In this document: one piece after another, positions 15,595-22,928 of the stretch
How positions within the stretch are numbered: position 1 is the first letter of the stretch
Layout: the number at the start of each line of letters is the position of its first letter
The notes under the pieces: model-generated
What the model saw: only the letters and a program-made list of their open reading frames with translations
The model's database searches: none
Told to the model about the DNA's origin: nothing
From: Candidatus Woesearchaeota archaeon
GTDB lineage: Archaea > Nanobdellota > Nanobdellia > Woesearchaeales > GW2011-AR4
Direction of reading: 5' to 3'
Assembly (NCBI GenBank): GCA_016185805.1
Contig: JACPMW010000018.1
Location: 1 to 33,318, forward strand
DNA length: 33,318 bases
Position numbers and translations under genes: made by a program

Positions 15595-15968
15595 TTTAAT
15601 TTTTTAATTTAATATTGAATTTTCAAACACTATGCGGAAGACCCACAACGGCGTAAATCCGTTGACACTTTAGGCGATATAAGGGACGTTCTCGGGTTTG
15701 AAATTTTAGTTCGTAATGAGTTTTAGTCAATGCACTTTGAATATTTGTCAAAAACCACCAGTCACAGATTGGTGGCATGATTACATTACTATAAGCATAG
15801 CGTGGTTTTGGACAGCGACATGCGAGTGAACTCGTTTCACTCGCTCACATGCCAATCAAAATTCCACTTATTGACTGGTAATTTTTGAGCACATCCAAAT
15901 TCCATGCAATGTTTTCGCTACACATAAACCACTTATCATAGATAAGTGGAATTTTGATGTTTAAATTC
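15595..15968. other. 374-bp non-coding, hairpin-rich region
   Basis: No convincing ORF exists here. Several perfect inverted repeats are visible: CAACGG/CCGTTG (15646-15651, 15659-15664), CCACCA/TGGTGG (15755-15760, 15770-15775), GCGAGTGAA/TTCACTCGC (15822-15830, 15836-15844), a 17-bp pair at 15855-15871 and 15942-15958, and CCACTTATC/GATAAGTGG (15929-15937, 15941-15949). The hairpin at 15820-15850 is similar, in reverse complement, to 20169-20202. It may be a mobile-element relic, a structured RNA, or both. Upstream signals of the methyltransferase gene must also lie here. Confidence 0.6.
15855..15958. repeat. 17-bp perfect inverted repeat with a competing hairpin
   Basis: ATCAAAATTCCACTTAT at 15855-15871 is the exact reverse complement of 15942-15958. 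The right arm also pairs locally as CCACTTATC-ATA-GATAAGTGG (15929-15949), so the same bases can form either a long-range or a short stem. Confidence 0.8.
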
Positions 15969-16799
15969 CTAAACTTCTTCCTGCTCCATTATGCCGTAAA
16001 GGTTATATAAAATCCTGTCAACGCCCTTTACAAGATCAAGCCCTTTGCCTTCAACGACGATGCAATTTTCATTGTAATAGGCCCTGAATTTGTCGGATTC
16101 CTTGACGTAAAGAACCAATTTGTCCTTGTCCTCGCAAGTCACAATCGGGCGATTTTGGCAGGGCTCTGTCTCATTCCTGTCGCATGCGGCTATTGGATTC
16201 TTTTCGAATACTTTTGACATGTGGGTGTTGAAATCTGCAACTGCCAAGCCAATAAAGGAGAATTCCTTTCCAGTGGGATTGAACGTGACAAAAAATTCTG
16301 GCTTGCTGTCAAAAAATCCAGTATCCATGTTTCCTTCTATAACTATATCCTTCAAGTCTTTTGGAGAATACCTCAAGGCAAGGCTGTATATCCTGCTTCC
16401 TTTTGGGGATGTAAGCTGGGTGTACCACAATCCATCAAGGGTGACAAAGCTGTACACCCCTTTATACACATAGCCTTGCTCCGGCTTTAGCTTTCCTTTC
16501 AAGTTCTCGACATGCAGCTCCTCCAATGTCTTTGGCTCCTGCTTGTAGAAGATGCTGAAAGCAACGACTGCAGCAAAAAGCAGTACAATGGCTGCTATTG
16601 CAATTATCAGCGTCTTGTCAGATTTCTTCGGCTCCTGCTGCTCCTGCCTGTGGATTTCCTGCATTTTCTCTTCTATCTTATCATCAAGCTCCTTGGCTTC
16701 AGGCCCGAGCTTTTCCTCCCATTTTTTATATTCCTCCCTGTCGATTATGCCTGATTCAAGGCTTCCCTTCAAAATATCAAGCTTTTTTTTAGGATCCAT
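15969..16799 (-). CDS. Membrane-anchored protein of unknown function, larger member of a paralogous pair
   Basis: The 276-aa product starts with a SHOCT-like helical segment (KKKLDILKGSLESGIIDREEYKKWEEKLG), then a charged coiled-coil-like region, one transmembrane helix (LIIAIAAIVLLFAAVVAFSIFY, about residues 64-86) and an extracytoplasmic domain. Its C-terminus (RPIVTCED, then YNENCIVVEG, and VDRILYNLYGIM) matches the neighbouring 194-aa protein (LPIITCND, ENSCIIAEA, DRLVYGILGVL), so the two are paralogues with two shared Cys that may form a disulfide. I know no function. The ATG overlaps the upstream TAA by one base (TAATG), so they form an operon and probably a complex (inference). Confidence 0.65.
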   Translation of the reverse strand: MDPKKKLDILKGSLESGIIDREEYKKWEEKLGPEAKELDDKIEEKMQEIHRQEQQEPKKSDKTLIIAIAAIVLLFAAVVAFSIFYKQEPKTLEELHVENLKGKLKPEQGYVYKGVYSFVTLDGLWYTQLTSPKGSRIYSLALRYSPKDLKDIVIEGNMDTGFFDSKPEFFVTFNPTGKEFSFIGLAVADFNTHMSKVFEKNPIAACDRNETEPCQNRPIVTCEDKDKLVLYVKESDKFRAYYNENCIVVEGKGLDLVKGVDRILYNLYGIMEQEEV

Positions 16800-17383
16800 T
16801 ATTGCAAAACACCCAGTATTCCATACACCAGCCTGTCTTTCACCATTATGAAGTCTGCATTCGATTTTGCTTCAGCGATAATGCAGCTGTTCTCTGCATC
16901 AATTTTTGTTGAATTTCCATGCATAAAGTAAATGACAGGCACATTTAAAGTGGAATCATTGCATGTTATGATGGGCAGGCTAAAAGAATTGTTTGTGGTG
17001 AATCCTTTCCTGACAAAAATGTTGTAATTTGCAAGGGTCAAACCCATCTGGTGATGCGCAAGCGCAATTGACTGGTTGTAAGTGCTGTTGAGGTCGTATG
17101 TTGCATCTATCTCCAGCTTATTTTGCAGCCTTGCAGCGAGGTTTCCTGTTGATTTTATATTCTTAACCTCATCCGGCAAAAAGCTGAAAGCAGCTTCCTT
17201 CCCATTAATCTTCGCAATCCAGATGTTCTGGGAAGGGTTTTTTACAAATTTAATGCCATTGTACTTGACTACCTCATTTGATGGGGAAAAGCCGAAAAAT
17301 ATGAAGCTGAATGAAGTTCCAATCATTATGAAGACAATGAACAGGATGAGCCACCAGTTTTTCCTTTCTTTCTTCTCTTTCAT
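16799..17383 (-). CDS. Membrane-anchored protein of unknown function, smaller member of a paralogous pair
   Basis: The 194-aa product begins with a basic stretch (MKEKKERKNWW) and a signal-anchor helix (LILFIVFIMIGTSFSFIFFGF), then an extracytoplasmic domain with N-glycosylation-like sequons (NST, NQS, NNS). The conserved ITCND and ENSCIIAEA segments with one Cys each match the downstream gene. It lacks the SHOCT-like and coiled-coil N-terminus of its paralogue. A TATA-like AATCTTTAAATAACC on the minus strand (about 17401-17415) is about 25 nt before the ATG, so the transcript should be leaderless. The function is unknown. Confidence 0.65.
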   Translation of the reverse strand: MKEKKERKNWWLILFIVFIMIGTSFSFIFFGFSPSNEVVKYNGIKFVKNPSQNIWIAKINGKEAAFSFLPDEVKNIKSTGNLAARLQNKLEIDATYDLNSTYNQSIALAHHQMGLTLANYNIFVRKGFTTNNSFSLPIITCNDSTLNVPVIYFMHGNSTKIDAENSCIIAEAKSNADFIMVKDRLVYGILGVLQ

Positions 17384-17533
17384 AGTGATGCGAATAAATA
17401 TGGTTATTTAAAGATTTTTATTAATATCTAAGATTTCAAAGGCTTGATTATTCTAAAATCATTCAATCCCGTAAGACTCATGCAATGTTAGATATATTGG
17501 GTGCCCCTATACCAATGTTGAACAATAAAAAGA

Positions 17534-17578
17534 TTTATATAGCTGTATATCGTTACCGCTATATCGGAAGCGATACAT
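17534..17578 (+). promoter_or_regulatory. TATA box and probable PadR operator
   Basis: TTTATATA (17534-17541) is the TATA box of the PadR-ABC operon. Directly downstream, over the expected transcription start, lie TATATCG twice in direct orientation and an inverted CGATACATA copy, separated by short spacers. PadR proteins bind such inverted ATATCG-type sites and commonly repress their own operon, so autoregulation is inferred. Confidence 0.6.
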
Positions 17579-18076
17579 ATGATGAAAGGCTACTTGAGGC
17601 TGATTGTGATGAAGACTCTTTCTGGCAAGAGGCTGTCCGGCTATGACCTGATAAAGGAAATTGAAAAAAAAACAGGCACCTGGAAGCCGAGCTTTGGCTC
17701 GATATACCCTCTTCTTGAGAAGCTGCTTAAGGAAAAGCTTGTAGAGTTTGAGGCTGAAGGAAGAAAAAAGCTCTATTTCCTGACAGATGAAGGGAAAAAG
17801 CACCTTGTAATGATTGACAAAAGCAAGAACACATTGGCTGACAGGCTTATTGCTGCATGGAAGGCCTTTGGAAAGATAACTGACAAGAGGGAGATGGGAT
17901 TCATGCTTGAAGTTTTCAACAGCATCAGGAAAGGCCATTTGCCATTCAAGGAGCTTCATCCAGAGCTGAATGAATTTCGTGCAACAATATTCGAGCTTTA
18001 CTCTACTGGAAAGGACAGGAAGAAGATAAAAGCTGTATTAAAGGAGACTGTCAAAAAATTAAGAGTAATCAAATGA
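17579..18076 (+). CDS. PadR-family transcriptional regulator
   Basis: The 165-aa protein has the PadR winged helix: MKGYLRLIVMKTLSGKRLSGYDLIKEIEKKTG, WKPSFGSIYPLLEKLLKEKLVEFE (recognition helix with SxGxIYPxLxxL) and the wing GRKKLYFLTDEGKKHL. The helical C-terminal part (residues about 90-165) should form the dimer. Either of two adjacent ATGs (17579 or 17582) may start it. It overlaps the ATPase gene by four bases (ATGA). Together with the operator-like repeats before it, this suggests an autoregulated exporter operon that responds to an envelope or small-molecule signal. Confidence 0.9.
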   Translation: MMKGYLRLIVMKTLSGKRLSGYDLIKEIEKKTGTWKPSFGSIYPLLEKLLKEKLVEFEAEGRKKLYFLTDEGKKHLVMIDKSKNTLADRLIAAWKAFGKITDKREMGFMLEVFNSIRKGHLPFKELHPELNEFRATIFELYSTGKDRKKIKAVLKETVKKLRVIK

Positions 18077-18759
18077 AGAAATCAGTCATAAAGCTCGAGA
18101 ATGTCTGGAAAATCTACAAGATGGGAAATGTTTCAGTAAATGCCCTTCAAGGATTTAGCCTGGATGTGAGAGAAGGTGAATTTGTAGCTCTAATGGGTCC
18201 ATCAGGATCTGGAAAGTCAACTGCAGTCAATATGATAGGATGTTTGGATGTCCCGACAAAAGGCAGGATAATGCTTGACAGCCATGATATTTCTGAGCTT
18301 CATGAATCAGAATTGGCCCAGATAAGGGGCAGGAAAATAGGATTCATATTCCAGCAGTTCAATCTTGTTCCTACGTTGACTGCAATCGAGAATGTGATGC
18401 TGCCCATGATATTTCAAGGTGTTCCTGAAACTGTCAGGGTGAAAAAAGCAAAGGAATTGCTTGAGCTTGTCGGCTTAGGAGACAGGCTTGAACATAAGCC
18501 ATCTGAATTAAGCGGGGGACAGCAGCAAAGGGTTGCAATCGCAAGAAGCCTTGCAAATGACCCTGAAGTAATATTGGCAGACGAGCCTACAGGGAACCTT
18601 GACAGCAAGACAGGAGCAAATGTGCTTGAGTTTTTGGAAAAATTGCACCATGATGAAAACAAGACAATCATAATGGTTACTCACGATCAAAATCTCGCAA
18701 AAATAGCAGAGAGAATAGAATTTTTGAAAGACGGAAGAATTGTAAAATCAACAAGGTGA
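18073..18759 (+). CDS. ABC transporter ATP-binding protein (MacB/LolD-like)
   Basis: The 228-aa ATPase has Walker A GPSGSGKST (about residue 42), Q-loop FQQFNLVPTLTAIENVMLPM, signature LSGGQQQRVAIARSL (about 146), Walker B VILADEPTGNLDS (about 166) and the H-loop MVTHD. The MIFQGVPETVRVKKAKELLELVGLGDRLEHKPSELSGGQ spacing is that of the MacB/LolD/FtsE group, which powers mechanotransmission rather than classical transport. It is coupled to PadR upstream, and the two FtsX/MacB-type permeases follow downstream. All motifs are intact. Confidence 0.93.
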   Translation: MKKSVIKLENVWKIYKMGNVSVNALQGFSLDVREGEFVALMGPSGSGKSTAVNMIGCLDVPTKGRIMLDSHDISELHESELAQIRGRKIGFIFQQFNLVPTLTAIENVMLPMIFQGVPETVRVKKAKELLELVGLGDRLEHKPSELSGGQQQRVAIARSLANDPEVILADEPTGNLDSKTGANVLEFLEKLHHDENKTIIMVTHDQNLAKIAERIEFLKDGRIVKSTR

Positions 18760-18765
18760 ATAAAA

Positions 18766-20013
18766 ATGAAAAAAATAATTTGGTTAATGGTGTTTGTTTT
18801 GAGTTTGAGTGTTGCTTTTGCGGCTGTCAACACACAATATTTTGGCAAAGCCCCTGATTTAAGGGTCAGCATCTCAATGCAGGACCCTGATCCGGTTGAG
18901 CCGGGCAAGGAAGTTGAGGCAAGCTTCAAGCTGGAGAATAACGGGACAACAGCCCATGATGTTGTTTTTGAAATAGTTCCAGAGTATCCATTTTCCATTG
19001 TGCCGGGAGAAAGCTTATCCAAATCTGTTGGAACTATTGGAACTTCCCAGGATGGAAAGCAGAATGTTATTGTAAGGTACAGGCTGAAGGTTGCTCCTGA
19101 AGCTGTTGATGACAGCTATAAGATAAAGGTAAGATACCAAAGCGAGGGGTTTGACACATGGGTCATGCTTGAGAATTTAAGGATAAAGGTGCAGTCAAGA
19201 GATGCAATAATTTCAGTTGACAAGTTCATAACGGAGCCAAGTGTGGTGGAGCCTGGGGCAAAGACGAAATTGACAATTTTGCTGAAGAATTATGCCACTT
19301 CATTATTAAGGGATGTAAAAGTGGCCCTTGACCTTGGAAACAGCGAAACAGCTCCATTCTCTCCTGTCGGCTCAACAAATGAAAAAGTTTTGGCTTACAT
19401 GGAGCCCCAAGTTAGCAAATCAATTGAGTTTGAATTGCTTGTCGATCCCGATGCTGCATCGAAGACATACAAGATACCGGTCAGCATAAAGTATTATGAC
19501 TCGTTGAGCAAAGTCTACAACAAAACCAATCTTGTGACTGTTGTTGTTGGCGGAGAGCCTGATGTGTCAATCTACGTTGACAGCTCTACGATTTACAAGG
19601 CAAAATCTTACGGTGAAATGACTGTAAAGATTGTCAATAAAGGATTGCCTGACATGAAGTTTGTGAATGTAAGGCTTTCCAACAGCTCAAATTATAGGAT
19701 AATCTCTCCAGCTGAAGTGTACATAGGGAATATAGATTCTGATGACTATGAGACTGCTGATTTCAAACTGTACATTGAGAAAACATCTGACAAGAAGGTT
19801 GCGCTTCCATTAACTGTTGCATACAAGGATGCAAACAACAAGAACTATAGGAATGTTGTCAATCTTGAGCTTCCGATTTATAGCTCATCTGAAGCAAAAA
19901 AGCTTGGGCTAAGCGAAGGGAATGGCAAATTTTGGTGGGTTGTCGTTGTAGTGCTTGCTGTTGCTGGATTTTTTGGGTATAGGTATTGGAAGAAGAGAAG
20001 GAAACAAAGATAA
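18766..20013 (+). CDS. Secreted, C-terminally anchored protein with COG1361/CARDB-like Ig domains
   Basis: The 415-aa protein has a signal peptide (KKIIWLMVFVLSLSVAFAA), three or four beta-rich Ig-like domains with DPVEPGKEVEASFKLENNGT, EPSVVEPGAKTKLTILLKNY and GEMTVKIVNKGLPD (the CARDB/NEW3-type 'extends and lacks a ligand' pattern of COG1361), and a C-terminal membrane helix (WWVVVVVLAVAGFFGYRYW) with a KKRRKQR tail. It sits between the ATPase and permease genes, so it is probably the extracytoplasmic partner of the ABC machine, in a role akin to a membrane-fusion or adaptor protein (inference). The T-rich tract after its stop and the repeat element that follows may reduce read-through into the permeases. 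Confidence 0.78.
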   Translation: MKKIIWLMVFVLSLSVAFAAVNTQYFGKAPDLRVSISMQDPDPVEPGKEVEASFKLENNGTTAHDVVFEIVPEYPFSIVPGESLSKSVGTIGTSQDGKQNVIVRYRLKVAPEAVDDSYKIKVRYQSEGFDTWVMLENLRIKVQSRDAIISVDKFITEPSVVEPGAKTKLTILLKNYATSLLRDVKVALDLGNSETAPFSPVGSTNEKVLAYMEPQVSKSIEFELLVDPDAASKTYKIPVSIKYYDSLSKVYNKTNLVTVVVGGEPDVSIYVDSSTIYKAKSYGEMTVKIVNKGLPDMKFVNVRLSNSSNYRIISPAEVYIGNIDSDDYETADFKLYIEKTSDKKVALPLTVAYKDANNKNYRNVVNLELPIYSSSEAKKLGLSEGNGKFWWVVVVVLAVAGFFGYRYWKKRRKQR

Positions 20014-20040
20014 TTTATTATTATTTTTTATTTAAAATAT
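20014..20040 (+). terminator. T-rich tract after the COG1361-like gene
   Basis: TTATTATTATTTTTTATTTAAAAT follows the stop codon. It could terminate transcription before the inserted element and the permease genes. Confidence 0.4.
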
Positions 20041-20043
20041 ATT

Positions 20044-20274
20044 GGCGGCAAACACGGGTTTGTCTGCCAAACCCTATTCGGAAAGGAAAAATCCACACTT
20101 TGTATGGATTTTCCCTCTCCACTCAATTTGCCGCCATGATAACGTGGGCGAAAACTGACTGGACCGAAATGTGAGCGAGTTTCGCAATGAGCTCACTCGC
20201 ATATCACTGAATTTTCAGTTACACAGTTCTGAAAATTCCTTTCGGAATAGGATTTTGGAACAAAATCCGTGTTT
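20044..20274. repeat. MITE-like element with about 39-bp imperfect terminal inverted repeats
   Basis: The arms 20050-20088 and 20236-20274 are inverted repeats with 31 of 39 positions matching; 13 of 14 bases of CCTATTCGGAAAGG match. Internal hairpins include GGAAAAATCCA/TGGATTTTCC (20085-20095, 20105-20114), GTGAGC/GCTCAC (20171-20176, 20191-20196) and the perfect GAATTTTCAG/CTGAAAATTC (20209-20218, 20229-20238). TGGCGGCAA near 20043 also pairs with TTGCCGCCA at about 20126-20134. No transposase and no clear target duplication is seen. It separates the COG1361-like gene from the permeases. Confidence 0.65.
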
Positions 20275-20316
20275 GAGCCCAAAAAGAATGATACCAAGAT
20301 AGACATTAAATTCATA

Positions 20317-21527
20317 ATGCTGAAAGATTACGCAGTTTTTTCGCTGAAGAACTTGAGGAGCAGGAGATTGAGGTCTTGGCTCACGATGATTGGGATATTC
20401 ATCGGAATAGCTGCCGTTGTTTCTTTAATAGGCCTTGGAGAAGGGCTTAGGATTGCGATAACATCGCAGTTTGGATTTCTAGGGCCTGATGTTTTAGGAG
20501 TGCAGGCTTCCGGAATTGCTTTTGCTGGGCCTCCCGGACAGGCTGTTGCAAGTCCATTAAGCGATGAGCTTGTTTCCAAAATTGAAAAAGTCAGCGGAGT
20601 GGAAGCATCAATCCCAAGGTATATCGAGTCTGTGACGCTTGAGTTCAATGACAGGCAGAAGATAGTGATTACAGGCTCAATCCCCGATGGCGAAGACCGC
20701 AAAGTCATCGAGACAATGGTCAATCTGAAGACAGAGCAAGGCAGATTATTGAAGGATGGCGACACAAGAAAAGTGATGGTTGGAAATAACCTCAAGGAAG
20801 ATGATGAATTTGGCAAAGGGATAAAAGTTGGCGACAGGGTTTTGGTGAATAGTGTTAGTTTTGAAGTTGTAGGAATTCTTGAGAAAAAAGGCAGCTTCAT
20901 CTTTGACAACAACATCTTCATGAATGAAAACTCAATGGTTGACATTCTTGGCACAGAAAAAGAGAAAGTGGATGTGATAGCAGTCAAGGTAAAAGACCAA
21001 AGCAGGCCAATATCGAGGAATTGCTTCGAAAAGAAAGGGATGTTGACAAGGGGGAAGAGGATTTTCAGGTGGAAAGCCCGCAGCAGACTCTTGAAGCGCT
21101 GAATTCAACATTGTTTGCTGTGCAGCTTTTTGTCTATATCATTGCTGCAATTTCCCTAGCTGTCGGAGGCATTGGGATAATGAACACGATGTATACATCA
21201 GTTCTTGAAAGGACCAAGGAAATCGGCATTATGAAATCAATTGGGGCAAGAAATTCTGCCATATTCACCATATTTTTTATAGAATCCGGATTGCTGGGGA
21301 CTGTTGGAGGCCTGATAGGAATAATTTTCGGCATGGGCTTTGCTTATGGGATTTCGTTTGTTGGAAGGATAATTTTAGGCTCTGAGCTGATACAGGCAAG
21401 CATTGATCCTTTGCTTGTTGTTGGAGCCCTATTGTTTTCATTTGTTTTGGGCACTTTATTTGGGGTTTTGCCTGCATACCAAGCTTCTAAACTGAATCCT
21501 GTTGATTCGCTGAGGGCTGCAAAATGA
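20317..21527 (+). pseudogene. MacB/FtsX-type ABC permease 1, frameshifted
   Basis: Two track ORFs (20269-21102 and 21021-21527) are pieces of one permease. The first has the N-terminal helix after SLKNLRSRRLRSWLTMIGIFIGIAAVVSLI and the MacB_PCD periplasmic domain; ATG 20317 (MLKDYAVFSLKN) is the natural start rather than GTG 20269, which lies inside the repeat element. The frame goes wrong near 21005-21015. The other frame resumes with NIEELLRKERDVDKGEEDFQ and the three FtsX helices (IGIMNTMYTSVLERTKEIGIMKSIGAR). Alignment with the next gene suggests about six residues (a 3n+1 loss, about 16 nt) are missing between KVKDQS and ANIEELL. It may be a real mutation or an assembly error. If real, permease 2 might homodimerise. 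Confidence 0.82.
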
Positions 21528-22735
21528 ACATTTACGAAATAAAGTATGCCCTGCAGAATTTCAGCAAGAGAAAATTAAGAAGCTTCTTGACAATACTTTC
21601 CATAATGATAGGGATAACTGCCATTTTTGCGCTTCTTAGCTTTGGGATTGGGATAAAGCAGTATGTCAATGCCCTTGCAGAAGAATCCGGGGGAAATAAA
21701 TTGTTCATACAGGCAAGGGGTATTGGAGCTCCCGGGACTGATGAGAATTTCTTTCTTGACAGCAAGGATGTCGATTTTGTCTCGAAGATAAAGGGAGTTG
21801 ACGAGATTGTGGGCATGTATTTCAAGGTTGGAGAAGTTAAATTCAAGGAGCAAAAGAAGTTTGTCTTTTTGGCAGGCTCTGATACTTCGCATTTGGATTT
21901 CATTGAAGAGACTTTTTCTGTCAAGGTGATTGAGGGAAGAAGGCTGAAGAAAGGAGATTTGGACAAGGCTGTGTTGGGATATAATTACCAGTTTGACGAC
22001 AAGATTTTTGAAAAAGGATTGAGAATAGGAGACAAGTTTGAAATCAATTCCAGGAAGTTTGAGGTGATTGGCTTTTATGAGGAGATTGGAAATCCGCAGG
22101 ATGATTCCAACATATTCATTACGAATGAGGCTTTTGAATCGCTGTTTCCGGCTTCCAAGGACAAGTTTGGGTTTATAATGGCTTCTTCGCAAAAAGGCGT
22201 TAATCCTTCCGAGCTTGCTTCAAGGATTGAGGAAAGGCTTCGCAAGTTTAAGAATCAAGAAGAGGGGAAGGAGAATTTCTTTGTGCAGACTTTTGAGGAT
22301 GCGCTTGCTACATTCAATACAATAATCAATGTAATTAACGGGATGCTTGTGCTTATTGCTTTAGTTTCTCTTGTCGTTGCCTTTGTCAACATAATGAACA
22401 CAATGTACACTGCAATACTTGAAAGGACCAAAGAGATTGGAGTGATGAAGGCGATTGGAGCAACAAATAATGATATCTTGACAATATTTGTGGTTGAAGC
22501 CGGCCTTATTGGCCTGATAGGAGGAGTGCTTGGAGTTTTGCTTGGATACTTTATTTCAAGTGCAGGAGGCTCAATAGCTGCTGCATCAGGATTTGCACTC
22601 TTGAAGCCTGCTTATCCTATTGTGTTGATAATTGGGTGTTTATTGTTTTCCTTAATTGTCGGAGCAACAGCAGGGTTTTTGCCGGCGAGAAGGGCAAGCA
22701 AGCTGAAGCCGGTGGATGCGCTTAGGTATGAGTAA
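21524..22735 (+). CDS. MacB/FtsX-type ABC permease 2
   Basis: The intact 403-aa permease has one N-terminal helix (SFLTILSIMIGITAIFALLSFGIG), an extracytoplasmic MacB_PCD domain (residues about 45-265) and three C-terminal helices that carry FVNIMNTMYTAILERTKEIGVMKAIGATNNDI, the FtsX signature, and a final PARRASKLKPVDALRYE. It overlaps the stop of permease 1 by four bases. With the ATPase and COG1361-like gene it forms a type VII ABC system: export or mechanotransmission of envelope components. The substrate is unknown. No terminator hairpin is obvious in the following 190 bases. Confidence 0.9.
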   Translation: MNIYEIKYALQNFSKRKLRSFLTILSIMIGITAIFALLSFGIGIKQYVNALAEESGGNKLFIQARGIGAPGTDENFFLDSKDVDFVSKIKGVDEIVGMYFKVGEVKFKEQKKFVFLAGSDTSHLDFIEETFSVKVIEGRRLKKGDLDKAVLGYNYQFDDKIFEKGLRIGDKFEINSRKFEVIGFYEEIGNPQDDSNIFITNEAFESLFPASKDKFGFIMASSQKGVNPSELASRIEERLRKFKNQEEGKENFFVQTFEDALATFNTIINVINGMLVLIALVSLVVAFVNIMNTMYTAILERTKEIGVMKAIGATNNDILTIFVVEAGLIGLIGGVLGVLLGYFISSAGGSIAAASGFALLKPAYPIVLIIGCLLFSLIVGATAGFLPARRASKLKPVDALRYE

Positions 22736-22928
22736 TGGGAGTGGTGGTTGGGGATGAGTAATTAGAGAATGCATACATCTAAATTGGTACTGAATCATTC
22801 CTTAGGTTTTAGGTATGAATATAAATTTTCTAAAAGTAAAATTACTCTCTTGCCATATAATTTTAAATAGATTATCTTTTCCAGAAAATATTGAATAATA
22901 TTTTCCTATTTTCAGGCATACAAATTAA
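22736..22928. other. Intergenic boundary between ABC operon and AT-rich island
   Basis: This 193-nt spacer separates the plus-strand ABC operon from the convergent minus-strand island genes. I see no tRNA, att-like repeat or ORF in it. The base composition changes visibly from the backbone to the more AT-rich island after this point. Confidence 0.4.

Noticed and set aside
15661-15720. tRNA-like GGTTTGAA sequence in the non-coding region
   Set aside because: No acceptor or anticodon stem of a tRNA can be folded around it.
15595-15968. TPP (THI-box) riboswitch upstream of the thiM/thiE operon
   Set aside because: I could not find the conserved CUGAGA core in the correct orientation; the hairpins do not match that structure.
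20269-20316. GTG start of the permease ORF
   Set aside because: These codons lie in the repeat element and its flank; the family-like protein begins at ATG 20317.
22736-22800. C/D-box sRNA suggested by GATGAGT and CTGA
   Set aside because: The boxes are loose, C'/D' boxes are missing and chance occurrence is likely.
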